Positions 35,001-43,722 of a DNA stretch of 64,000 nt are shown here, one piece after another; the stretch's first letter is position 1, and every line of letters begins with the position of its first letter. The notes below the pieces were generated by a model. The model was given only the letters and a program-made list of their open reading frames with translations. It ran no database searches and had not been told where the DNA came from. Source of the DNA: Mesostigma viride (Eukaryota; Streptophyta; Mesostigmatophyceae; Mesostigmatales; Mesostigmataceae). The translations under genes and the position numbers were made by a program. The stretch spans positions 443,744-507,743 of the forward strand of contig RPFO01000002.1 in the NCBI GenBank assembly GCA_009746045.1. The letters run 5' to 3'.

Positions 35001-36513
35001 CATACATCAGGATCACAAAAGCTCACTAGTGCTTCGCAAGGCCACCCCGCTTCCTTCAGAAAGTTTTCCTAAGGGGTTGGTTGGTTTTCGTACTTGTTGC
35101 ACCAAGGCCTAACATGCCTCTGATGCTGGCTGCTAATAACAGTATCCCTCTAGCATCTGATGCTGGCTGCTAATAACAGTATCCCTCTGGCATCTGATGC
35201 TGGCTGCTAATAACAGTATCCCTCTCGCATCTGATGCTGGCTGCTAATAACAGTATCCCTCGAGCATCTGATGCTGGCTGCTAATAACAGTATCCCTCTG
35301 GCATCTGATGCTGGCTGCTAATAACAGTATCCCTCTCGCATCTGATGCTGGCTGCTAATAACAGTATCCCTCTGGCATCTGATGCTGGCTGCTAATAACA
35401 GTATCCCCCTGGCATCTGATGCTGGCTGCTAATAACAGTATCCCTCTCGCATCTGATGCTGGCTGCTAATAACAGTATCCCTCTAGCATCTGATGCTGGC
35501 TGCTAATAACAGTATCCCTCTAGCATCTGATGCTGGCTGCTAATAACAGTATCCCTCTAGCATCTGATGCTGGCTGCTAATAACAGTATCCCTCTGGCAT
35601 CTGATGCTGGCTGCTAATAACAGTATCCCTCGAGCATCTGATGCTGGCTGCTAATAACAGTATCCCTCTAGCCTCCCCCTTGCCCTCGACATTCGTCGCT
35701 CGTTGGGTTATCGCCTCCCCCAGGCTATGTGATGACCCCCAGCTGCTGCCCCGAGAGCTCTCCCTCCACGTGGCCCGCAAGCTACCCGCAGTAGTAACCG
35801 CTGGCGGCCGGCAATCCCCCGATGCAAGCCGATCGCCCAACCATGGGAGCAACAGTGCAGCCTCTAATGCGCCCCCTAATGGCTCCGAACCCCAGGACCA
35901 GGGCCAGGGGACACGCAGGGCCGTGTTTGGCAAGGCGGTGCGAACGTCGCGGCTGCAGGTGGACGTCTCCTCGGTGCTGGCGTCCATCGGGGCGGCCCAT
36001 GAGTGCGAGCACGTGACGGACGAAGGTTTCTCCGTCGACATCGCGCTCGTCGAGCGACGCATCGCGATCGAGGTCAACGGGCCGTCCCATTACGTCGTCG
36101 CCACGGGCAGGGGCGGCTCCGAGAGGGAGGATGAAGAGGGTGTGGCAGCGGATATAAGCCCGCTCCTGGTGCCCTCAGTTCAAGGGATGAACGGGGGGCC
36201 CCTGGCGGCCTCACGGGGGGAAAAGGTACAGGGAGACCTTGCCACGATCCAGCTGGGGGAGTCTCAGAAAACGCCGGGATCGTTGCTGCTCGGGGAAGAA
36301 AAGGACAAGTTCGTGCAGGAAGGCGCGGTGGTGGATCCGAGGACGCTGCGGCTGAACGGGCCGTCGAGGAACAAGTACCATCGGATGCGGCGGGCAGGGT
36401 GGACGGTGATTGTGGTCCCTTATTTTGAGTGGGACCAGCTGTCGGGGGCGGAGGCCAAGGCGGAGTATATGCGTGGCAAGTTGATCGATGCACTGCAGGC
36501 AAGCGTGCGGTAG
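29073..36513 (+). CDS. 5'-3' exonuclease fused to a RAP domain, 4 exons, probably organelle-targeted
   Basis: Exons 29073-30121, 32449-32682, 34150-34212 and 35724-36513 have GT-AG ends and matching phase-2 junctions. They join into one 711-residue frame. Residues 1-110 are basic/serine-rich with no domain, like a transit peptide. Residues about 125-350 are the PIN-like 5'-3' exonuclease/FEN fold: VLVVDATYLA, AVFDNRAG...GTYKARR, GWEADDVIASL, IASGDGDMMQLL. Exon 2 adds the H3TH DNA-binding segment (DYLALAGKQGDGVGG, VGKKGAQKLI) as in the Pol I N-terminal nuclease. Exon 3 adds RRNLSIT. Exon 4 ends in a RAP domain (SVDIALVERRIAIEVNGPSH, then LNGPSRNKYHRMRRAGW and VVPYFEWD), split by about 75 extra residues. 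RAP domains are RNA-binding/nuclease-like modules of chloroplast and mitochondrial RNA proteins. Start: ATG 29073; ATG 29181 is an alternative. Confidence 0.88.
30122..30300 (+). repeat. Tandem echoes of the exon 1 donor in intron 1
   Basis: The exon 1 end CTGCCCAGGCCGACAAG|GTG recurs as CTGCCCAGGCTCAACAG|GTG at 30190-30210 and 30274-30293. Each copy is followed by GGGGTTA...AGCCAGAATAAA...CAACTA, also a copy of the intron start. The period is about 83-85 bp. Confidence 0.85.
30518..30777 (+). repeat. 43-bp minisatellite in intron 1, 6 copies
   Basis: The unit AATCAGGTGGCCTTGCCAAG + GAGGTGAGCCATACTGGTGG + CCT is invariant over most of the array. Each unit carries an AGGTGAGCC donor-like word. 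Confidence 0.95.
30780..31365 (+). repeat. Minisatellite of about 65 bp in intron 1, about 9 copies
   Basis: Units carry GGTATCTTGATGGGTAGATT, GGGGTTGTACAAGTTATATA and CCGAATAAGAACGGGCGTG, with one shortened variant present twice. Confidence 0.93.
31678..32310 (+). repeat. GGGGGCCT octamer array in intron 1
   Basis: About 630 bp of GGGGGCCT with GGGGCCT, GGGAACCT and GGGGGCTT variants. It is strongly G-rich on the transcribed gene's sense strand and could form G-quadruplexes in the pre-mRNA. Confidence 0.95.
33328..33900 (+). repeat. 37-bp minisatellite in intron 2, about 15 copies
   Basis: The unit CTAGTTTGGGACAGGAGTTA + TGTACTGCCCATGCATG has TTTGG/TTAGG and TGTAC/TTTAC variants. Confidence 0.95.
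34755..34910 (+). repeat. AT-rich AGCATAGTATATATA repeat
   Basis: Short units (AACATAGTACATATAGCATAGTATATA) lie in intron 3. They contain at 34852-34873 a 22-nt match to the 3' end plus target site of the R2-like element. Confidence 0.8.
35110..35670 (+). repeat. 37-bp minisatellite in intron 3, about 15 copies
   Basis: The unit CTGATGCTGGCTGCTAATAA + CAGTATCCCTCTAGCAT varies at the CTAG/CTGG/CTCG/CGAG position. It runs up to 50 bp before the exon 4 acceptor. Unit length equals that of the intron 2 array, but the sequence is unrelated. Confidence 0.95.
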
Positions 36514-37375
36514 CATTAATGTGGAGTGCATGGTGGTTAATTTGAGTGCCACAAGGTAGTCTTGTGAGAGCTTGTTTTTTTATGTGAATTATACTAGACA
36601 AATTTCCATGGACGCGGTCATGGTTGGTTCCTTGCCCAGTCTTCTTACTTGTGACCGAGATGTGCCCCCATTGAAGAACTGGTATTATATATTGAGGCAG
36701 TTCGCGCAATTACATAATCGATTGGTCGTGCAGGGCGCACTCTAGCTGGAAAACCCGGTTATGGCTGACGGAAATGGTCACGTTTACTGATAAATAAACC
36801 ATAGACTGCGTCACGTGAGCAATGATGTGGAGATGTGGATGGAGATGGCCCTAGTTCGTATACTGAAAATGGCTGACGGCGGTATGGCTGACGGCGGAGC
36901 CCAGAACTTTAGCGTCCCAATTATATTTAGTCAGATCTCTTGCATTCGATCGATGCGTCTTATTAAGACGCACCCGCCAGTATATAATCGGTTACGGCTG
37001 AGACGCAGTATCGAAAAAGTTATGCGCACGTGACAAGATTCAGGCTATTACAACTCTGAATTAAAGCTACACCCGGTTTGGAACAGGAGCTTTCCGGCTC
37101 CCAGTCCAACCTACTCGCCATTGTTCTCACTCAGCCGCCTGGATTATACCCGGCAACCCATCGTCAATCAAGCGCCTCGCCGGCTGAGCCTTAGAAACCT
37201 TGCCATGCGACCACAATTGGAGCCGCTTTTACCCCGGCAACAAACATGTCTTCTCCTTATGATACGATTGCATGGCTAATTCTGTCCAAGGGACAGTGTG
37301 CCCAGGTCGTCCGGTACCTGGTCCAGGAATGCAAGATTGCATGTTAGGCCTGACGGAAGGGATTTCGATAGACTA
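36514..37375. other. No gene recognised
   Basis: Region after the exonuclease-RAP stop. It holds two ATGGCTGACGG(C/A) motifs and a duplicated ATAATCGGTTACGGCTGA / TAATCGATTGGTCG-like segment. No coding signal was seen. Confidence 0.5.
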
Positions 37376-37439
37376 TAATGACGAAAAGCCAGTACATGCA
37401 GTCGCTCCTCAACTACTCCCGAGGGGGAGTTGTTCATGC

Positions 37440-38640
37440 GCCTGCTGATCCTGACCTGAGCTCTACTTTCAGCTCAACAAAGATCGAGACCTCCTTGCTG
37501 CGCTACGCAACCGGCCAGCCCCCGCGCCAGCAGCTGCACCGGCTCCCTCCCTCTGCAAGGACGACTTCCTCGCAGTGCTGGAGGCAGCCTGGAGGAGCAC
37601 GTGACCTGGCCGCTGGCCAAGATCGAAGCTGACCGGCCTCGATGACCACAGATATTGCTCAACACTCAGATAGACTAGCTGGCACCAAGCCCACCCATGC
37701 CTGGGCGATACGTCCTCACCTGGCGTGCCCCAGGCTGCGCGCGGCAGGGCCGCCATGCACCCATGGTCCACTTTTCGTGATAGACTCGGCATGGACATGT
37801 TCTACACTAGACGTGACGGGCTCACACCCGGGCAGCCTCCTGGTTTGTCTGTAATAATGAGGCAGATGGTACATAAGGATCGATAGATGGCAAGTAGTGA
37901 TGAAGGAGACCACCCCCAAGTCTGTGGGGGCTCCGCGTGTGACCGCGTATGGCATTCATAGCGATTCGGGCCGCGGTGCCCACAACCCTGTAACTAGGAC
38001 CTAGATAGCTTACACCATCCATTTCATCCCATGTTCCCCTCCCACTGAGGACTCATGCTCACGTGACGCAGTACGTCACGTGTCTATTAATTAATTAATT
38101 AATTAATCGCTCAACACAGTGGAGGCCCGGGTCTCCAACACGGAAACCAAGGTCGCCCATAAACTTCAACCCCAGCTCATAGCGCTGCAAAACGCGGCGC
38201 GCCTGAGCTTCCGAGGCGCATGCCGCCCTAGTTTCTCGCCTAAATCAGGTGGAGGGCAAGTGCGGCCTGCTCGTCAAGAAGCTTGACGCATCATGCACCG
38301 CCCAAACCGAGGCCCTGGCCGCGCAGGTCCGGCCCGAGATCATATTAATTGCAGCACAGACGGCCGGCCACCATCGGCTGCCCAGCCCACCTGGCCGGCA
38401 GATGGCAGCCCCCCGGGCCGGCCGCACTCCTACGCACGGACCTACTGCGGTCAGCGACCACCTCGACCACGGATGCCATAGCCACGAAGCTGCATGATCA
38501 GCTGGAAGCCCAACGCCGATCTAGCAGAAGCGTGCGAGGACACCGACGTACCGCGCACGCTGCGAGTGCCGCCGAGTTGTGCTGCGTCGTTCCCCCCAGG
38601 AGCCAGGGGCCGGCCCCTCTGAGACGGCAACCATGCATGC
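37440..38640 (+). pseudogene. Broken coiled-coil protein gene, interrupted by a SINE-like element
   Basis: Fragments of a helical, alanine/glutamine-rich protein lie in several frames: KDDFLAVLEAAWRS before the insertion, VEARVSNTETKVAHKLQPQL after it, then VEGKCGLLVKKLDASCTAQT and TKLHDQLEAQRRSS. Frame changes between the pieces and the SINE-like insertion at 37666-38108 show it is dead. The look is that of a retrotransposon gag or a cytoskeletal coiled coil; I cannot assign it. Confidence 0.45.
37666..38108 (+). mobile_element. SINE-like element, copy A, with (TTAA)n tail
   Basis: A 443-bp unit is flanked by the 9-bp duplication GCTCAACAC (37657-37665 and 38109-38117). It ends in an ATTAATTAATTAATTAA tail, as expected for a retroposed non-autonomous element. 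Related copies lie at 42911-53460 (minus strand, interrupted) and, more decayed, at about 53640-53830. It is non-coding. Confidence 0.8.
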
Positions 38641-38814
38641 ACTCTTGCGGACGTATGAGCTCAAGAGCGAGCTTCTTATCTTCCTCCTTGGCCCTGGCAG
38701 GCCAGCTAGATCGAGCTGTGCACATGCGTGGGCCGGCACCGCCTTCCCCACGTACACACGGGACAAGGCGGCTCCCCAGCCCACGCCGGGCCTGCTCACA
38801 CTAGGAACTCGGCT

Positions 38815-39115
38815 TTGAGAATGGGTGAGAAAAGGTGAGAAAAAGGGTGAGATGGGTGAGAAAAAGGGTGAGAAATGGGTGAGAATGGGTGAGAAAAGTG
38901 AGAAAATAGGGTGAGAAATGGGTGAGAATGGGTGAGAAAAGGGCAATCTCACCCGGGTGAGATTGCCCCAAAAAGGTGAAAAAAGGGGAAAAACGTGAGA
39001 AAAATCTCAAAAAACAGGACGTGAGATAAGTGAGAAAAACGGGAGGTGTGAAACGTGAGAAAAGTGAGAAAAACAGGACGTGAGAAAAGTGAGAAAAGTG
39101 AGAAAACACAGCGCT
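38815..39115 (+). repeat. GGTGAGAAA subterminal array (left arm)
   Basis: Degenerate GTGAGAAA-type words without a fixed period. They match, inverted, the block at 41705-42010. Confidence 0.85.
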
Positions 39116-39254
39116 GAAAAACACACCCATAATGCAATATGCTGGCAGCAGACACATGCATGCAGTGCCAGTAACAACCGCTGTTCAAAACAGCACGAAC
39201 AATAATGATTTTTTCATTAAATGTTTGAATAATTTTAATGTTTACAGCTGCAAG

Positions 39255-39420
39255 AACCCGTTGATTCAACTATTCAACACTGTTATGGCGTTATGTACAT
39301 CTTCGGCATTCAAATATGCCTGTTCAACACAGTCTGTTATGGCGTTATGACATCTTCGGCATTCAATGCCTGTTCAACACAGTCTGTTATGGCGTTATGA
39401 CATCTTCCGCATTCAATGCC
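39255..39420 (+). repeat. 52-bp tandem repeat, about three units
   Basis: Units of TATTCAACACTGTTATGGCG, then TTATG(T)ACATCTTCGGCATTCAA and TGCCTG, lie inside the CACTA-like element. Confidence 0.85.
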
Positions 39421-40099
39421 TATCATCATATACTATATGGTAGCTAGCTAACAAAGCGGGCCGGTCGACAGGGCGTCACATGCTGACTTGAAAGTGGAAC
39501 CGCTTGCATTTTACTCTCGTGGTCCCTGCAAGAAATAAACAAACCGACACAATATACGCAAGAGGAAAAGAAATCAGATCCTTGACATAGATGTAAGCGT
39601 TCTACAAGGAAGAGCTCACCAGCACCTAACGGTCCATGCAGCAAATGTGTAGAACCCAACACTCACTCTTATGGCAAAGCAGTCCCATGTGGCAAGGCAG
39701 CACCATACACATGAATCACACCATGCGCCAGATGTCACACGAGCAAGGCACAACGTTGTCGTCGGATCAGAAAGCAACAAACGTGAAAACGCTAGCGGCC
39801 CAAATCTGAGATTCCGCGGAACACAGAAAATAAGAAAGCTCAGAAGCTACCAGCAAGGGATCGAACATATGACCTTTGGCATGATTTCGCGGCTGTGTGA
39901 GTCTCCTGATCCGAAGGCATCTCACTTAATTAACGTTTCGAAACAGCCAAACTGCGGAAAATCTCTTACCGGAGAGAGTTGCCAATATCAAGGAGACAAC
40001 CAGCGCAGGCCAGAAATCGGGAGAATCCGGACCATGGTAGCTCGAGCCTGCCGTTATCTTGTCCGCGTTTTCGAGTCGTGCAGGATTATGAATATGAAT

Positions 40100-41070
40100 G
40101 GAGATGGAAATGTGTAGCCTTGCGCATTGAAATTACGGCTGGCTGACGTGAAGAGCGACTACATGACCTACACGGTGGGGCCGGAAACGGCTTGCTTGAT
40201 TGTGTTTCATCGTGGGCAACGAGTCCAACAACTACTTTCTCTGGGCGGCAAACTGCGGCAAATTGAACGCAAACCTCATCATGAAATCTTGACCGTCGAA
40301 ATGTAACCATCCGACGACTTATGCAGTATGCCGCGTAATTTTCTGTTGCGGGAGAGCCGTTGGGCCGGTTCCCGACGCGGGCGACCAGTGGTTTGCGTTA
40401 AGTTAACTTAGCTGAAGTTCTCCAACAGAAGTGACCCAAGCCGCATGATGGCACTCATCGACGGCCTCAGTCTATTGACGCGTCGGCCCGATTTTGGCGG
40501 CACCCAATTTGACCCCAACGGCACCTACCGACAAAGGGCATAGGTACGTACGTTTCACGCGCACCACGACCTTCGAGCTCTGCTATGGCGGTGGTGCCGT
40601 GGGGCCCGCATCAGACTGCGGGCCCTTATCTGCTTTGGCGGTGCTGCCGCTGGGCCCGCATCAGAATTCAGGCCCTTTATGCAGGCGGGCCCTTAATGCA
40701 TGTTACTTTTTTATTCTTCTGCATACAAATATGAAGCAATGAGGTCGTGTCCTCCGGATTTTTGCATTTGCACCGTGGGCAGTTCTTGGACGTTTGGAAA
40801 CATGCATGATGGCATGTGGCTAATGCAATGACTGAATCGAGCTAGACCGTTTCAGTGGTTTTTCATTTGCGGGTATTTCCTCGTAAATGGTGGGAAAGCG
40901 ATCGCAGCAATGGTTCTCACCACTAGACACTCCCGGCCAGTGAAGCTCGAAAAACACGCCCTGATCAAGCAAGCTGTTTCCGGCCCCACTGTATAGGTCA
41001 TCTTACAGTCGCTCTTTGCGTAAGCCAGCCATAATTTCAATGAACAAGGCTGCACATTTGCATACTCTTT
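40100..41070. mobile_element. Terminal-inverted-repeat element of about 1 kb
   Basis: About 100 bp at 40100-40203 (AAATGTGTAGCCTTG, TTGAAATTACGGCTGGCT, GTGGGGCCGGAAACGGCTTG) recurs inverted at 40966-41075 with roughly 80-85 percent identity. The spacer is non-coding. The terminal duplication could not be fixed, so family is unassigned (foldback or MITE type). Confidence 0.6.
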
Positions 41071-41167
41071 TCTTGGTTATCGGTGTGCCTTTGTTTGGAT
41101 GCAGGGGGGATCGCTGTGCTGACACAACGCGTTCAACGTGCTGGGAATCAACAATCCTGACGTCCCA

Positions 41168-41615
41168 AGGTTTACTGGAGGGGCGGGGACCTGATGATCA
41201 ACCACGAGATGTGGACGCCCCCTGCGGGCTAGAATAGCCCTAGCTTGTACTCATTGGCAGTCTCTGCCGCCATGGCAGCCATGCCTAGAATGTTTGCCTA
41301 GCTGAGCCATTATACCTAGTCACGTGCACCGCTAACACACGGTACACAACCAGCCATAGCCTTAGCTTAGTCCTTGTACAACCATGCTACGTCATGGCAA
41401 TGCTCAGATTACTTGCCCATGCACCCGTTATGATATGCTCACATGGGTCTTATTGCACCCACAGATTGCCGGATCGTTTATCGGGTCCAATAGCAGCTGC
41501 GACATGCCTTTGGCATGAAGGAGAAAGGGGGTCTGTGCCCTTCCTGTTGTGCACACACAGGGATTAAAAGCACTTCGGTGCTCCGTGATCCAACGGGAGC
41601 ACGAGTTCAATTAAT
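41168..41615. repeat. Dispersed repeat, copy 1
   Basis: Runs from GGAGGGGCGGGGACCTGATG to a CGGTGCTCCGTGATCCAACG region ending at an ATTAATTAATTAA tail. The second copy is at 42245-42720. Confidence 0.7.
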
Positions 41616-41704
41616 CATGTAATTAATTAATTAGTGGTGCTGAGTTTATTTTCACATTAATGACTTAATGAAATAAAGCTCATGATTTTTTTCGTGTTAC
41701 ACTC

Positions 41705-42010
41705 TTGGTGAGAAATTTCTCACCACGTTGACTTGTGATTTTTCTCGTGTTAGTATTTTTTCTCGTGTTGGTGAGAAACTTCTCAATTTTTTCACTTTTT
41801 CTCACTTTTTCTCACCCATTCTCACCTTTTTTCTCACTTTAGGGTTTTTTCTCACCCAAATCTCACCCAAACCCCCTTTTTCTCACCAAAATCTCACCCT
41901 GGTGAGATTTTGTTGCCTAGCGTTTGCGGAAAAAAATTGAGATTTTTCTCACTTTTCTCACCTTTTTTCTCAAAGGGGTGAGAAAATTGAGGGTTTTTGA
42001 GAATTTTCTC
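41705..42010 (-). repeat. TTTCTCACC subterminal array (right arm)
   Basis: Mirror of the left-arm GGTGAGAAA array of the CACTA-like element. Confidence 0.85.
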
Positions 42011-42244
42011 AGAAATTGAGTTCCTAGTGCACCTGAGTTTCGCTCCATGATCGAGAGTCCTGATAAGCGGCGGTTCCTCTCTCCTCGAAAGAGGTTGCAC
42101 GACCTCCCCTGGACGCTGGACGACGACGTGACTCGGCCGCTCAGCAGCACCAGCGCCCAAGCGACGGGACCTGTGGGCTGTGGCCGGAGTACCTAGCTCC
42201 TCCAAATTAAGCAAGACCCCCCGGGGCCAAGAAGCCCAAGCCAC

Positions 42245-42720
42245 TTGGAGGGGCGGGGACCTGATCGTCAACAACCCGCCAGCTTTGGAAGCCCGGCCCC
42301 CCACTAGCCACCCCATGTTTGGGTGATGCAAGGTTCCTGGACATCGCCCGTCCCATGGTGCAATGCCAATGCGCAGGGTAGAACGTAGCGCCATGCCTGC
42401 ATATAGCGTACAGTAGCCAACCTAGACATCCGCCAGCCTAGCTAGCTATAGCTATGCGTCTCGCATAGTAGCAGCTGCTTGTTTGCTCACGTCTCCGTAG
42501 CAATGCAATGCTCACACGGGTCATATATTGCACCCACAGGGGATGCTCCGGATCGTTTCGACGGGTCCGATTGATCACCCTGTGGCATGGGCCTGTGGCA
42601 TGAGGGAAGGGGGGGGGGTCTCTGCCTTCCTATACTCGTCGTGCATAGTCAGGGATTAAAAAGAGCACTCCGGTGCTGGTGCTCCGTGACTCCCCAACAT
42701 TAGCACGTGTTTGATTAATC
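42245..42720. repeat. Dispersed repeat, copy 2
   Basis: Shares GGAGGGGCGGGGACCTGAT, ATTGCACCCACAG, CCGGATCGTTT and GGGATTAAAA...GCTCCGTGA with copy 1 in the same order. One copy is inside and one outside the CACTA-like element, so the repeat family is older than, or independent of, that element. Confidence 0.7.
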
Positions 42721-43092
42721 GACGGTCCCTTAGTAGTTGCCGGGTAGTAGTGGCGGACACGGTGCCCCAACCACTGTCTTTGCCGGCAAATGATCTGCAG
42801 GTTACACGCGCTTTTTTCCAAAGTAAATGAAAAAAAAAAAATCCACAAAGTTTAAGTTGGTTACACGCTCATTCCTCTGGATGAGGCCGATGTGGGGACT
42901 ATGGTGTCTGTCATTAATTAATTAATTAATTAATAGACACGTGACTGCGTCACGTGCATGAGCATAAGTCCTCATGCAGTGGGAGGGGATCGAACATGGG
43001 ATGGAATGGATGGTGTAAGCTATCTAGCTAGGTCCTAGTTATACAGGGTTGTGGGCACCACGTGCGGCCCGAATCGCTATGAATGCCATATG

Positions 43093-43333
43093 TTCTGATC
43101 AGGCACTCCGCAAAGGTGAAAACCTTTGCGTTCAGTGCCGGGCCGCGGAAAACGCGGAAAACGCGATCTGCAAATGAATCCGACCGGAATCGAACTGGGG
43201 ACCTCTCGCACCAATTTTGCTGACTATAGGACGGACGTCTCCGGTTACCATGGCATCGCCAACTTACACCTACAGTCATCCGCAAAAGTTCTCCTGTCCG
43301 GGGAGTGATGCAAGCCTTTCGGATTTGGTATGG
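43093..43333. mobile_element. 241-bp insertion in SINE copy B
   Basis: Flanked by the 8-bp duplication GCCATATG (43085-43092 and 43334-43341), absent from copy A. On the minus strand it contains CCCAGTTCGATTCC, a tRNA B-box-like word, so it may itself be a tRNA-derived SINE. Confidence 0.7.
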
Positions 43334-43503
43334 GCCATATGTGGTCACACGCGGAGCCCCCACGGACTTGAGGGTGGGCTCCTTCATGGCTTCATCACTA
43401 CTTGCCATCTATCCTTGCGTACCATCTGCCTCCATAATATTATAGACAAACCATGAGGCTGGCCGGGTGTGAGCCCGTCACGTCTAGATAGTGTAGCACA
43501 TGT

Positions 43504-43513
43504 CCATATATAT
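43504..43513. repeat. 10-bp target duplication CCATATATAT, left copy
   Basis: Matches 53343-53352 exactly. In the related SINE copy A the site is contiguous. Confidence 0.8.
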
Positions 43514-43722
43514 TCATTGAGAATGATAGATTACGGAGGTGAGATAGGCATGCAACATAAGGAAAAACCCGATAACTGGGAGAATAACCCTGAAGAAATT
43601 AATAGTAATCTGACACAGACATCCAAGGATCACGCCAGCGGCACAAGGTACAACTAACTAGACATCACAAAACTACACGCAGCAACAGCGCTGCCGGCCC
43701 ACCATGCAGGCCTGGAAGGGAT

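Larger units (their letters stand above)
38799..42029. mobile_element. CACTA-like non-autonomous DNA transposon
   Basis: The left end is CACTAGGAACTC (38799-38810). The right end is its exact reverse complement GAGTTCCTAGTG (42018-42029). Both are bordered by CA, a possible 2-bp duplication. Inside, the left arm (38815-39115) is made of GGTGAGAAA words and the right arm (41705-42010) of their complement TTTCTCACC, each with a near-palindrome (AATCTCACCCGGGTGAGATT on the left). Subterminal mirrored repeats are typical of CACTA/EnSpm elements. No transposase was seen. A smaller inverted-repeat element (40100-41070) is nested within. Confidence 0.68.

Noticed and set aside
35641-35671. Using the in-repeat CTCTAG as the acceptor for exon 4 of the exonuclease-RAP gene
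   Set aside because: Gives the wrong phase and an early stop; the acceptor CGCCTCCCCCAG at 35712-35723 keeps the frame.
43160-43250. tRNA-like segment (minus strand) with a B-box-like word
   Set aside because: T-stem pairs poorly and no proper acceptor stem or anticodon arm was found; better read as part of a tRNA-derived insertion.
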